Positions 29,154 through 37,585 of a DNA stretch of 50,767 nucleotides are shown in pieces (the stretch's first letter is position 1; the number at the start of each line of letters is the position of its first letter). Location: contig NZ_JAPDPH010000023.1 in the NCBI RefSeq assembly GCF_026013475.1, positions 1 through 50,767 on the forward strand. The letters are read 5' to 3'. The DNA comes from Micromonospora yasonensis. GTDB lineage: Bacteria > Actinomycetota > Actinomycetes > Mycobacteriales > Micromonosporaceae. A program made the position numbers and the translations under genes. The notes below the pieces were generated by a model that searched no databases, was not told where the DNA came from, and saw only the letters and a list, made by a program, of their open reading frames with translations.

Positions 29154-32060
29154 ATGAGACTCATGGCCAGACGTCGCCGAACGGCGATGTTCGTCGCCAC
29201 CGCCCTCGCCATCGGCGGGGTGGCCCTGCCCGCCGGCGCCGCCCAGGCCGCGCCCGCCTGCGATGTCCAGTACGTGACCAGCGACTGGCCCAACGGCTTC
29301 ACCGCCACCGTCACCATCAAGAACCTCGGCGACGCGCTCAACAGTTGGTCGCTGAAGTTCGCCTTCCCGAACAGCGGTCAGAAGGTGACCCAGGGCTGGT
29401 CGGCCCTGTGGAGCCAGTCCGGCAACCAGGTCACCGCGACCAACGAGTCGTACAACGGCAGCATGCCCACCGGCTCCTCCACCACGATCGGGTTCAACGG
29501 CTCCTTCACCGACAGCAACCCGAAGCCGACCGCGTTCACCCTCAACGGGGTCGCCTGCAACGGCGCGCCGGCCAACCAGCCGCCGGCGGTCTCCCTCAGC
29601 GTGCCGCCCGGGCCGTTCGCGGCACCCGCCGACGTCCCGCTGACCGCCACCGCCAGCGACCCGGACGGCACGATCACCAAGGTCGAGTTCTACCGCAACG
29701 GCCTGCTGGTCAACACCGACACCACCGCCCCCTACCAGTACGACCTGCTAGGCCTGCCCGCCGGCAGCTACACCGTGCAGGCCAAGGCGTACGACAACGC
29801 CAACGCCACCGCGATCTCCGAGAAGTCCTTCACGGTGAACCCGGCGACCGGCCCGCAGCTGGTGGCCACCCCGTCGGCGGTGAGCGTCAACGAGGGCGGC
29901 GCCGCCACGGTGAGGTACACCCTCAGCGCCGCACCGACCGCCAACGTCCCGGTGACCCTCGCCGTCACCGGCGACCCGGACATCACCGTGTCGCCGACCA
30001 CGCTGACCCTCACCCCGAGCAACTGGAACACCGGGGTGACCGCCACCGCCGCGGCCGCCGAGGACGCCGACACCGTCGGCGGCACCGCCACCATCACCGC
30101 CTCGGCGAGCGGCTACGCGCCCCTCGCGGTGACCGCCACCGAGATCGACAACGACGTTCCGGGCGGGGACAACGCCTACCTCAAGAAGTTCCTCGACCAG
30201 TACGGCAAGATCAAGAACTCGGGCTACTTCAGCCCTGAGGGCGTGCCGTACCACTCGATCGAGACGCTGATCGTCGAGGCGCCCGACTACGGCCACGAGA
30301 CCACGTCGGAGGCGTTCAGCTTCTGGCTCTGGCTGGAGGCGCAGTACGGCCGGGTCACCCAGAACTGGAGCCCGTTCAACAACGCCTGGACGGTGATGGA
30401 AAAGTACATCATCCCGTCCCACGCCGACCAGGCAACGGCCGGCGCCCCGGGCACCCCCCAGTACGCCGCCGAGTACAACCAGCCCAGCCAGTACCCGTCC
30501 CAGCTGCAGCCCAACGTGCCGGTCGGCCAGGACCCGCTCCGCTCTGAGCTGCAGTCCACCTACGGCACCGGCGACATCTACGGCATGCAGTGGCTGCTCG
30601 ACGTCGACAACCGGTACGGCTACGGCCGCTGCGGCGACGGCACCACCCGCCCGGCCTACATCAACACCTTCCAGCGCGGCCCCCAGGAGTCGGTGTGGGA
30701 GACCGTGCCGCAGCCGACCTGCGACACGTTCAAGCACGGCGGCCAGTACGGCTACCTCGACCTGTTCATCAAGGAGGCCAACGCCCCGGCCAAGCAGTGG
30801 AAGTACACCGACGCCCCGGACGCCGACGCCCGGGCCGTGCAGGCCGCGTACTGGGCGCTGACCTGGGCCAAGGCCCAGGGCAAGGCGGCCGACGTGGCGG
30901 CCACCGTGGCCAAGGCCGCCAAGATGGGCGACTACCTGCGCTACGCGCTGTTCGACAAGTACTTCAAGAAGATCGGCAACTGCGTCGGCCCGTCCACCTG
31001 CCCCGCCGGCAGCGGCCGCGACTCGGCGCACTACCTGCTCTCCTGGTACTACGCCTGGGGCGGCGCGTACGACACGTCGCAGAACTGGTCGTGGCGCATC
31101 GGCTCCAGCCACAACCACTTCGGCTACCAGAACCCGCTCGCGGCCTGGGCGCTGACCAACGTGCCGGAGCTCAAGCCCCAGTCGCCGACCGCGGTCGCCG
31201 ACTGGCAGAAGAGCTTCGACCGGCAGCTGGAGTTCTACACCTGGCTCCAGTCTGCCGAGGGCGGCATCGCCGGCGGCGCCACCAACAGCTGGGACGGCAG
31301 CTACTCCCAGCCGCCGGCCGGCACCGCCACCTTCTACGGCATGTTCTACGACGTCGCCCCGGTCTACCGGGACCCGCCGTCCAACCAGTGGTTCGGCATG
31401 CAGGCCTGGTCGATGCAGCGCATCGCCGAGCTGTACCTACAGACCGGCAACACCAAGGCCAAGGCGCTGCTGGACAAGTGGGTGCCGTGGGCCGTCGCCA
31501 ACACCACGCTGGGCACCAACTGGGCGATCCCGTCGGACATGAAGTGGACCGGCCAGCCCAACAACTGGGACCCGGCCAACCCCCAGCCGAACACCAACCT
31601 GCACGTCGAGATCACGGCGAAGGGCCAGGACGTCGGCGTCGCCGCCGCCTACGCCCGAACCCTGATCGCGTACGCCGCCAAGTCCGGCAACGCCGCGGCG
31701 AAGACCACCGCGAAGGGCCTGCTGGACGCGCTGTCGGCGGCCGCGGACACCAAGGGCGTCTCGACGCCGGAGAAGCGCGGCGACTACCAGCGCTTCGACG
31801 ACGTCTACAACGCTGCCGACGGGCAGGGCCTCTACATCCCCGCCGGCTGGACCGGGAAGATGCCCAACGGCGACGCCATCGCCGCCGGCAAGAGCTTCCT
31901 GGACATCCGGTCGTTCTACAAGAACGACCCGGACTGGCCGAAGGTGCAGGCGTACCTCAACGGCGGAGCCGAGCCGGTCTTCACCTACCACCGGTTCTGG
32001 GCGCAGGCGGACGTCGCCATGGCGTACGCCGACTACGGCACCTACTTCCCGCAGGGATGA
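29154..32060 (+). CDS. Secreted GH48 cellulase with CBM2 and two beta-sandwich linker domains
   Basis: The 968-residue protein has a Sec-type signal (MRLMARRRRTAMFVATALAI, cleavage after AAQA near residue 34). A CBM2 cellulose-binding domain follows (about 36-138; VTSDWPNGFTATVTIKNLG, NSWSLKFAF). Then come a bacterial Ig-like domain (about 143-233; DPDGTITKVEFYRNGLLV) and a Calx-beta-like domain (about 237-330; VSVNEGGAATVRYTLSA), and the GH48 catalytic domain (about 338-968; VEAPDYGHETTSEAFSFWLW). Glu386 in TTSEAF is the expected proton donor. GH48 enzymes are processive cellobiohydrolases acting from reducing ends. ATG 29154 is used; ATG 29163 is also possible. Two CebR-like boxes lie upstream and a strong hairpin follows. 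Confidence 0.95.
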   Translation: MRLMARRRRTAMFVATALAIGGVALPAGAAQAAPACDVQYVTSDWPNGFTATVTIKNLGDALNSWSLKFAFPNSGQKVTQGWSALWSQSGNQVTATNESYNGSMPTGSSTTIGFNGSFTDSNPKPTAFTLNGVACNGAPANQPPAVSLSVPPGPFAAPADVPLTATASDPDGTITKVEFYRNGLLVNTDTTAPYQYDLLGLPAGSYTVQAKAYDNANATAISEKSFTVNPATGPQLVATPSAVSVNEGGAATVRYTLSAAPTANVPVTLAVTGDPDITVSPTTLTLTPSNWNTGVTATAAAAEDADTVGGTATITASASGYAPLAVTATEIDNDVPGGDNAYLKKFLDQYGKIKNSGYFSPEGVPYHSIETLIVEAPDYGHETTSEAFSFWLWLEAQYGRVTQNWSPFNNAWTVMEKYIIPSHADQATAGAPGTPQYAAEYNQPSQYPSQLQPNVPVGQDPLRSELQSTYGTGDIYGMQWLLDVDNRYGYGRCGDGTTRPAYINTFQRGPQESVWETVPQPTCDTFKHGGQYGYLDLFIKEANAPAKQWKYTDAPDADARAVQAAYWALTWAKAQGKAADVAATVAKAAKMGDYLRYALFDKYFKKIGNCVGPSTCPAGSGRDSAHYLLSWYYAWGGAYDTSQNWSWRIGSSHNHFGYQNPLAAWALTNVPELKPQSPTAVADWQKSFDRQLEFYTWLQSAEGGIAGGATNSWDGSYSQPPAGTATFYGMFYDVAPVYRDPPSNQWFGMQAWSMQRIAELYLQTGNTKAKALLDKWVPWAVANTTLGTNWAIPSDMKWTGQPNNWDPANPQPNTNLHVEITAKGQDVGVAAAYARTLIAYAAKSGNAAAKTTAKGLLDALSAAADTKGVSTPEKRGDYQRFDDVYNAADGQGLYIPAGWTGKMPNGDAIAAGKSFLDIRSFYKNDPDWPKVQAYLNGGAEPVFTYHRFWAQADVAMAYADYGTYFPQG

Positions 32061-32068
32061 GGTGACGA

Positions 32069-32105
32069 GTCCGTCGCGGGCGGGTGGCTCCCGCCCGCGA
32101 CGGAC
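32069..32105 (+). terminator. Terminator hairpin after the GH48 gene
   Basis: Two perfectly complementary 16-base arms (32069-32084 and 32090-32105) around a 5-base loop, starting nine bases after the stop codon. There is no U-run. Confidence 0.7.
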
Positions 32106-32240
32106 GTCGACCGGGCGCAGGGGGAACGCAGCGCCCGGTCGGCGGACGGCCTGATTCCCACGGTCGGGCCGGGTGGACCGGCCGTCCGGCCGACGCAGCG
32201 GACGGACCGGCCCACCACTTCCGCCCGGAGTCGAACTTGC

Positions 32241-32290
32241 CGCGAAAACACGCGAAAATCCCGCCCTCCGGGGATCACACGACGGGCGGG
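32241..32290. repeat. CGCGAAAA direct repeats and a 7-bp inverted repeat
   Basis: CGCGAAAA occurs at 32241 and again at 32251, one helical turn apart. CCCGCCC (32260-32266) and GGGCGGG (32284-32290) follow. This lies in the short space between convergent terminators, where no gene is seen. A protein-binding site is possible. Confidence 0.4.
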
Positions 32291-32311
32291 AACGGAGTAA
32301 CGTACATCACC

Positions 32312-32345
32312 AAGAGAGGCCGCTCCCCCCGTGGCGGCCTCTCTT
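32312..32345 (-). terminator. Terminator hairpin of the DUF3159 gene
   Basis: AAGAGAGGCCGC, a 10-base loop and GCGGCCTCTCTT are perfect complements. On the minus strand the hairpin begins within the stop codon at 32345-32347. Confidence 0.65.
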
Positions 32346-33028
32346 CATGTTCCCACCGGGCTGTCCGCATCGGACGGCACAGCCGGATGCCGCAGCCCCG
32401 GATGGCCCGGCGGCAGCGAACGCCGGATCACCAGCCAGCTCACCGCCAGCGCGGCCGCCACCAGCGGCCAGGTCAACACGACCCGGGCGACCACCAACGA
32501 GAGCACCTGGCCGCCGAGCCAGAGCGGCACGAACACCGCCAGCCGCAGCAGGTAGGTCGCGGCCCACACCCAACTGGCCCGCGCGTACGCCCGCAGCAGC
32601 GCCGGGTCACGGCGCCAGCGGCCGCGCTGCCCGAGCGCCGCGCCGACCACCACGCCCAGCAGCGGCCAGCGGATCACGATGCTGACCGCCCAGGCGAGCC
32701 CGCTGGCCGCGTTGGAGGCCAACTGCAACAGGAAGAAGTCGGTGGCCCGCCCGGTCCGCAGCGCGATCAGCGCGGCCACGCACACCGCGAGCAGCCCGAT
32801 CAGCACCGAGCGCGGCCGGTCCCCCCGACGCAGCCGCCAGCCCGCCACCGCCGCCCCGGCCGCCACCGCGGCGACTACGCCGCCCCACAACCCGGCGACC
32901 AGCCAGCCGACGGCGAACGCCACCGGCGGCACGGTCGCGTCGACCGCCCCGCGCCGGCCACCGAGCACGTCCGCAAGGGACTCCGGCCGGTCCCGCGACG
33001 GCCGCTCCCGCTCCGGTGTGCTGGTCAT
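32345..33028 (-). CDS. DUF3159 family integral membrane protein
   Basis: The 227-residue protein begins MTSTPERERPSRDRPESLAD and has a conserved N-terminal LADVLGGRRGAVDATVPPVAF followed by five or six hydrophobic segments (VGWLVAGLWGGVVAAVAAGA, SVLIGLLAVCVAALIAL, LLGVVVGAALG, LLRLAVFVPLWLGG, VLTWPLVAAALAVSWLVI). Motifs between segments such as RTGRATDFFLLQLASNAASG and RASWVWAATYLLRL are typical of the DUF3159 family, which is widespread in actinobacteria and of unknown function. It is divergent from the PAP2-like gene at about 85 bases. Confidence 0.85.
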   Translation of the reverse strand: MTSTPERERPSRDRPESLADVLGGRRGAVDATVPPVAFAVGWLVAGLWGGVVAAVAAGAAVAGWRLRRGDRPRSVLIGLLAVCVAALIALRTGRATDFFLLQLASNAASGLAWAVSIVIRWPLLGVVVGAALGQRGRWRRDPALLRAYARASWVWAATYLLRLAVFVPLWLGGQVLSLVVARVVLTWPLVAAALAVSWLVIRRSLPPGHPGLRHPAVPSDADSPVGT

Positions 33029-33113
33029 CCCCGCCCCCTCAACCTGCCTGTCCTCACGCTACGGGACGGCCCCGGTTCCCCGACGAGCGGCGAGCCCCGG
33101 TGGCCGTTACCGT

Positions 33114-34013
33114 GTGCGAGTGCGGGTGCGCGTGCGGGAGACGGCGAGGGGTTGGACGGCGGTCTGGCTGGTCCTGCTGGCCCTGGCCCAGGCGGCCGTG
33201 TTGCTGCTGGTGTGGCGGTTCGCCGTGCACACCCGGCTCGGTCAGTGGCTCGACACGGTCGCCTTGACCGGCAACCGGATCGGGCAGGACCGCATCGACG
33301 GGCCGGTAGGCCGGATCCTCAACGCCATGTCGGTGGTGTCCCTGTTGGTGGCGACCGCGATGGTCGGCTTCATCGCGCTGATCCGGGGCCGCAAGGCGCT
33401 CGCCGTCACCGCCACCCTGCTGGTCGTCGGCGCGAACGCGAGCACCCAGTTCCTCAAGTACTACCTGATCCGCCCCGACTTCGGTATCGACCCTGAGCGG
33501 GCGGCGGCCGGCAACAGCCTGCCCAGCGGGCACACCGCCGTGGCCGCCTCGGTGGCGATCGCGCTGATCCTGGTGCTGCCCGACAAGCTGCGGGTGCTCG
33601 GCGCGTACCTCGGCACCGGCTACGCGGCCGCCGCCGGGGTGGCCACCCTGTCCGCCGGCTGGCACCGGCCCAGCGACGCCGTCGCCGCGTACCTCGTCGT
33701 CGGCGGCTGGGCGGCCGTCGGCGGCCTGGGGCTCCTGTTCTTCCAGCGGGACCGGGCGAAGATCTCCACCAAGGACGCGCACCACGTGGCCGCCGCCCTG
33801 CTCGGCGCGACCGGCCTGGTCGCGCTCGTCGCGTCCGGGCTCGCCCTCGCCTGGCTGTCCGGCCGCTCCGGCACCCCCGCCGACGAACTCACCCGCCGTC
33901 CACTGTTCATCGGGTACGCGGGCAGCGCGGCCGGCATCGTCGGCACGATGGCCCTGGTGGCCGCGCTGGTCCTCGCGGTGGTGCACCGCCTGGTGCCCCG
34001 ACACCAAGGCTGA
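33114..34013 (+). CDS. PAP2 family phosphatase, membrane-bound
   Basis: The 299-residue protein has about six membrane segments. The three PAP2 signature motifs are present: KYYLIRPDF (K-x(6)-RP type), PSGHT with the catalytic His, and SAGWHRPSD (S-x-x-x-HR-x-x-D). It would dephosphorylate a lipid phosphate such as phosphatidate or polyprenyl diphosphate, with the active site facing outwards. The start is uncertain: four GTG codons lie in the first seven positions (33114, 33120, 33126, 33132) within a GTGCG-like tract, and none has a clear ribosome site. A leaderless start is possible. The last half adds extra segments compared with short PAP2 proteins. Confidence 0.85.
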   Translation: MRVRVRVRETARGWTAVWLVLLALAQAAVLLLVWRFAVHTRLGQWLDTVALTGNRIGQDRIDGPVGRILNAMSVVSLLVATAMVGFIALIRGRKALAVTATLLVVGANASTQFLKYYLIRPDFGIDPERAAAGNSLPSGHTAVAASVAIALILVLPDKLRVLGAYLGTGYAAAAGVATLSAGWHRPSDAVAAYLVVGGWAAVGGLGLLFFQRDRAKISTKDAHHVAAALLGATGLVALVASGLALAWLSGRSGTPADELTRRPLFIGYAGSAAGIVGTMALVAALVLAVVHRLVPRHQG

Positions 34014-34014
34014 G

Positions 34015-34464
34015 TCACCGGTAGTACGTGCCGACCATCGTGCCGCTGGCGAACTCGCGGTCGGTGAGCGCGCGGTGCACGTCGACGGCCTGCGGCGCCT
34101 CCGGCAGGTCGAGCGAGCGCTCCAGGGCATAGAGGCGGAAGAAGTACCGGTGCGGGTCCGCGTGCCGCGGCGGATTCGGGCCGCCCCACCCGGTGGTGCC
34201 GAAGTCGTTGGGCCACTCCTGGCCGCCTTCCGGCACACCGCCCTCAGCCACCCCACGGGACTGCGGCGAGATGCCGGTCACCAGCCAGTGCAGGAACGGG
34301 TTCTTCCCGGCGTCCGGGTCCTCGACGATCAGGACCAGCTCGGTGGCCTCGGGTACCGGGGACCACTCCAGGGGTGGCGAGACGTTCCCGCCCTCCTGCG
34401 AGAAGCGTCCCGGGATCATGTCATGGTCGTTGAACGCGGTACTGCGCAGCATGATGCCGGCCAT
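34015..34464 (-). CDS. YbhB/YbcL-type phosphatidylethanolamine-binding-like protein
   Basis: The 149-residue protein starts at ATG 34464 (MAGIMLRSTAFNDHDMIP) after GAGGGGCG. It shows family motifs: PPLEWSPVPEATELVLIVED, DPDAGKNPFLHWLVTGI, GWGGPNPPRHADPHRYFFRL and LYALERSLDLP. These are the anion-pocket elements of bacterial PEBP/Raf-kinase-inhibitor-like proteins. They are small cytosolic or exported proteins of unclear function; no signal peptide is present here. The stop is separated by one base from that of the convergent PAP2 gene. Confidence 0.9.
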   Translation of the reverse strand: MAGIMLRSTAFNDHDMIPGRFSQEGGNVSPPLEWSPVPEATELVLIVEDPDAGKNPFLHWLVTGISPQSRGVAEGGVPEGGQEWPNDFGTTGWGGPNPPRHADPHRYFFRLYALERSLDLPEAPQAVDVHRALTDREFASGTMVGTYYR

Positions 34465-34574
34465 CGTTGCGCCCCTCCTCTCCTCGACCACCGGCGCGTA
34501 CCCGGCCGACGGGCCGCGAAACGGTGCTGGCAGGCTGGCCGGGCACCACGGCACGGACCGGACGGGGAGAGCGG

Positions 34575-35300
34575 ATGGACACGGTACGCGCGGCGTTCCG
34601 CGACGAGTGCGAGCGGCTGGAGCAGGTGCTGCGCGGCCTGACCGAGGCCGACCTGGACCGGCCCACGCCCTGCCCGCCCTGGGCGGTACGGGACCTGCTC
34701 GCACACGTGCGCACCGGCGCGGGGCGGCTGGTCGACATGCTCGCCGCGCCGGCCCCCGACCGGGCCGAGGTGGACGCCGCCGGCTACTTCGGGCGCGCCA
34801 AGTTCACCCCGGAGGTGGACCGGGACCGGATCGACAGCGCCCGGCGGGCGGCACGCGGGCCGGCCGGCGTACCCGGGCTGGCGGACGGGTTCGCGGAGGC
34901 CTGGCGGGCCGCCGACGCGGCGGTCGCCGCGCAGCCGTCGGGGCGGCTGGTCCGCACCCGGCACGGCGACGCGATGACGCTGACAGAGTTCCTGCGTACC
35001 CGGGTGATGGAGGTCGGGGTGCACGGCCTGGACCTGGCCGACGCGCTGGACCGGCGGCCGTGGCTGACCCCGACGGCGGCGCAGGTGGTGGCGGACCTGT
35101 TGGTCCACGGCCGGTCGTTGCCGCCCGGCGGCTCCAGGTCGTGGCGCGGCGCCAGACGCGCCGAGCTGGAGTTGCCGCCCGGCCTCGGCTGGGACGCGGT
35201 GACGCTGGTCCGCAAGGCCACCGGCCGGTCCGCGCTCACCGACCGTGAGCGAGCGGTGCTCGCGGATGCGGACTTCCGCTGGCTGTCCTTCGCCCCCTGA
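34575..35300 (+). CDS. Maleylpyruvate isomerase-like / DinB-fold protein, possibly mycothiol-dependent
   Basis: ATG 34575 follows GGGGAGAG. The 241-residue protein begins DTVRAAFRDECERLEQVLRG and has the N-terminal four-helix metal-binding pattern: TPCPPWAVRDLLAHV and RVMEVGVHGLDLADALDRRP with the expected His ligands, followed by a smaller C-terminal domain (RAELELPPGLGWDAVTL). Members are actinobacterial relatives of mycothiol-dependent maleylpyruvate isomerase; most are of unknown substrate and possibly act in thiol-dependent detoxification. It is divergent from the PEBP-like gene. Confidence 0.8.
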   Translation: MDTVRAAFRDECERLEQVLRGLTEADLDRPTPCPPWAVRDLLAHVRTGAGRLVDMLAAPAPDRAEVDAAGYFGRAKFTPEVDRDRIDSARRAARGPAGVPGLADGFAEAWRAADAAVAAQPSGRLVRTRHGDAMTLTEFLRTRVMEVGVHGLDLADALDRRPWLTPTAAQVVADLLVHGRSLPPGGSRSWRGARRAELELPPGLGWDAVTLVRKATGRSALTDRERAVLADADFRWLSFAP

Positions 35301-35345
35301 CCGGCCCGGACTCGGCCCCGCGCGCGATACGGCGCGGCGGTGCGG

Positions 35346-36182
35346 TCAGCCGGCGGTGCGGCGCAGGTGGTCCAGGACGATCGCGTCGATCCGGCCGGCC
35401 ACGATCCGCTCCTCCAGGTTCTCCACCCCCGCCCAGGACGCGAGCGCGTCGTCCAGGCCGGCCGCGCCGACCGGGTGGCCGGCGGCGGCCAGCAGCGCGG
35501 CGACCTCCTCGGCGAGCGGGCCGGTGAGGTCCCGCAGGGTGGCCGGGTCCGGCTTGCCGAAGAGCATGGTGTGGATGTCGAGCAGGCGGCCCAGCTCGGT
35601 GACCGGGTCGGGGTGGTCGTCGACCCGCAGGTCCACAAGTTCGTCGCCGGTGCCGGCGTAGCCGCCGCGCCGCTGCACCACCAGCAGGCCGGCGCTCTGT
35701 CGGCCCCGCCGGTCGCCGCCGGCCCGGTCGCCGGCGTGCAGCGCGGCCAGCAGCCGCTGCGGGAAGGGCAGCTCGACGCCGGCCAGCCAGGCGTCGCGGA
35801 CCGCGTCGATGACGTGTGGACCGGCCAGGATGTTGCCCTGCGCGGCCCAGCCGTCGCCGGCCTGCCCGCCGGCCCACGGGTGGCAGCGCGGCCCGGTCCA
35901 GGTGGTCCCCTCGCCGGTCGCCCCGACCACGCCGAGCTGCCGGTCGTCCCGCCCGGGGTCGGCCGCGACCAAACCGGCCACCACGCCCGCCGCAGCCACC
36001 CCGCTGCGCAGCAGCGCCAGCCCCTGCGTCCGGTAGGCCAGGTTGACGTGCGCCTGGGTGGCCACCGCGCCCACCTCGGCCTCGGCCGCCGGAACCAGTG
36101 CGCCGGCGGCGAGGAACTTGCTGGCCACGGCGACGCCGTGCAGGCGGCCGTCGGCGGATCGGGCGACGATCGAGAAGGTCAC
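35346..36182 (-). CDS. DUF1028 family protein
   Basis: The 278-residue protein starts at GTG 36182 with TFSIVARSADGRLHGVAVAS, the almost invariant opening of DUF1028, followed by GAVATQAHVNLAYRTQGLAL and GWAAQGNILAG. The family adopts an Ntn-hydrolase-like fold and is cytosolic; activity is not established for most members. The C-terminal part (about 200-278; TLRDLTGPLAEEVAALLAAA) looks like the peptidoglycan-binding-like extension seen in many members. It lies downstream of the LtrA remnant on the same strand. Confidence 0.88.
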   Translation of the reverse strand: MTFSIVARSADGRLHGVAVASKFLAAGALVPAAEAEVGAVATQAHVNLAYRTQGLALLRSGVAAAGVVAGLVAADPGRDDRQLGVVGATGEGTTWTGPRCHPWAGGQAGDGWAAQGNILAGPHVIDAVRDAWLAGVELPFPQRLLAALHAGDRAGGDRRGRQSAGLLVVQRRGGYAGTGDELVDLRVDDHPDPVTELGRLLDIHTMLFGKPDPATLRDLTGPLAEEVAALLAAAGHPVGAAGLDDALASWAGVENLEERIVAGRIDAIVLDHLRRTAG

Positions 36183-36234
36183 CGGCGGATGGTAGCGCCG
36201 GAACCCGCGCGGTGGCGTCCCTCGAGTCGGTGGC

Positions 36235-36443
36235 TCAGAACGGTGGGGCGGCGGGCTCGGGCGGGCGGCCCCAGGCGCGGCGGGCGTCGGCGACCGCCAC
36301 GCCGAGCAGCACCAGCCCAGGTCCTCGAAGGCGCGGGCGCCGATCCGGGTGAGCGCGAAGACGTACACCAGGTCGAAGAACAGTTCCAGGAAAGTCGCCC
36401 GGCCCCCCTCGTTGGCCGGCAGCAGGATGGCCGGTCGGGGGTC
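36235..36443 (-). pseudogene. Remnant of an LtrA (low temperature requirement A) family gene
   Basis: From about 36440 the minus strand reads LLPANEGGRATFLELFFDLV followed by YVFALTRI, the hallmark N-terminus of LtrA-type membrane proteins. After about 16 more residues (near 36315) the frame changes and reads LVLLGVAVADARRAWGRPPE, like an LtrA C-terminus, to the stop at 36235. A normal LtrA is near 380-400 residues, so the middle has been deleted and the join is out of frame. The N-terminal frame has a TGA just upstream (36444-36446) and no start. It is non-functional as it stands. Confidence 0.65.
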
Positions 36444-36588
36444 TCACGGTCGCCTCCCGCACTCGGTCCGGGCCAGCTGGCAGTCGTAACACTCTTTCCG
36501 GGCGTGTCGGTAGGTATCTCGCGTATCGCCCCCGTCCGGGCCGAACCGGATCTTGCTCGGGGCGACGGCGAGCGGGCACGATCGACCG

Positions 36589-37584
36589 GTGACGAACCAA
36601 TGGGGCATCACCGTTCCGCTGAGCGGCGTCACCCTCACCGACCACGCCGCCGTCTACGCCGCCCTCGACCGGGCCGGCTTCACCGACGTCTGGTCCTCCG
36701 AGGTCGCCGGCACCGACGCCTTCACCCCCCTCGCCCTCGCCGCCGCCTGGCAGCCCCGGCTGCGCCTCGGCACCGCGATCACCCCGGTCTTCACCCGGGG
36801 ACCCGGACTGCTCGCGATGAGCGCCGCCGCGCTCGCCGAAGCCGCCCCCGGCCGCTTCGCGCTCGGCATCGGCGCCTCCTCCCCGGTGCTGGTGCGGGAC
36901 TGGAACGCCACCCCCTTCGACGAGCCGTTCAAGCGGACCCGCGACATGCTGCGCTTCCTGCGCGCCGCACTGCGCGGGGACACCGTCGACGAGGCGTACG
37001 ACACCTTCACCGTCCGCCGGTTCACCCTGGAACGCCCACCGGCCGTGCCCCCGCCGCTGCTGCTGGCCGCGCTGCGCCCCGGGATGCTACGGCTGGCCGC
37101 CACCGAGGCCGACGGCGTCATCCTCAACTGGCTCGCCGCCGACGACGTACCCACCGCCCTCACCGAGCTGGGAGAGCGCCGCCCCGGCTTCGAGGTCACC
37201 GCGCGGATCTTCGTCTGCCCCACCGAGGACGCCGCGCACGCCCGGGCGCTCGGCCGGCGGCTGATCACCGGCTACCTCACCGTGCCCGCGTACGCGGCCT
37301 TCCACCGCTGGCTCGGTCGGGACACGCTGCTCGGCCCGATGTGGGAGGCCTGGGCGGCCGGCGACCGGCGCGGCGCCTCGGCGGCCGTGCCGGACGAGGT
37401 GGTCGACGCGCTGGTGCTGCACGGCTCACCCGAGCAGTGCGTCGCCCAGGTCCGCCGGTACGCCGACAACGGCGTGGACGTACCCGTGCTGGCGCTGCTG
37501 CCCACCCCGGAACTGGCCACCGGCGGTGCGGCGGCGCTGGCCGCGCTGATCCCCCGGCTCGGGCCCGGCGGGGAAGGGAACTGA
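36589..37584 (+). CDS. LLM class (F420-type) oxidoreductase
   Basis: The 331-residue protein starts at GTG 36589 and begins TNQWGITVPLSGVTLTDHAA. The luciferase-like TIM barrel is shown by AALDRAGFTDVWSSEVAGTD, RLRLGTAITPVFTRGPGLLA, GRFALGIGASSPVLVRDWN and PPLLLAALRPGMLRLAATEADG. Family members use F420H2 or FMN and, in actinomycetes, reduce or oxidise diverse substrates. The stop is followed after one base by an SDR gene start, so the two are almost certainly co-transcribed and may act in one pathway. The substrate is unknown. Confidence 0.88.
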   Translation: MTNQWGITVPLSGVTLTDHAAVYAALDRAGFTDVWSSEVAGTDAFTPLALAAAWQPRLRLGTAITPVFTRGPGLLAMSAAALAEAAPGRFALGIGASSPVLVRDWNATPFDEPFKRTRDMLRFLRAALRGDTVDEAYDTFTVRRFTLERPPAVPPPLLLAALRPGMLRLAATEADGVILNWLAADDVPTALTELGERRPGFEVTARIFVCPTEDAAHARALGRRLITGYLTVPAYAAFHRWLGRDTLLGPMWEAWAAGDRRGASAAVPDEVVDALVLHGSPEQCVAQVRRYADNGVDVPVLALLPTPELATGGAAALAALIPRLGPGGEGN

Positions 37585-37585
37585 G

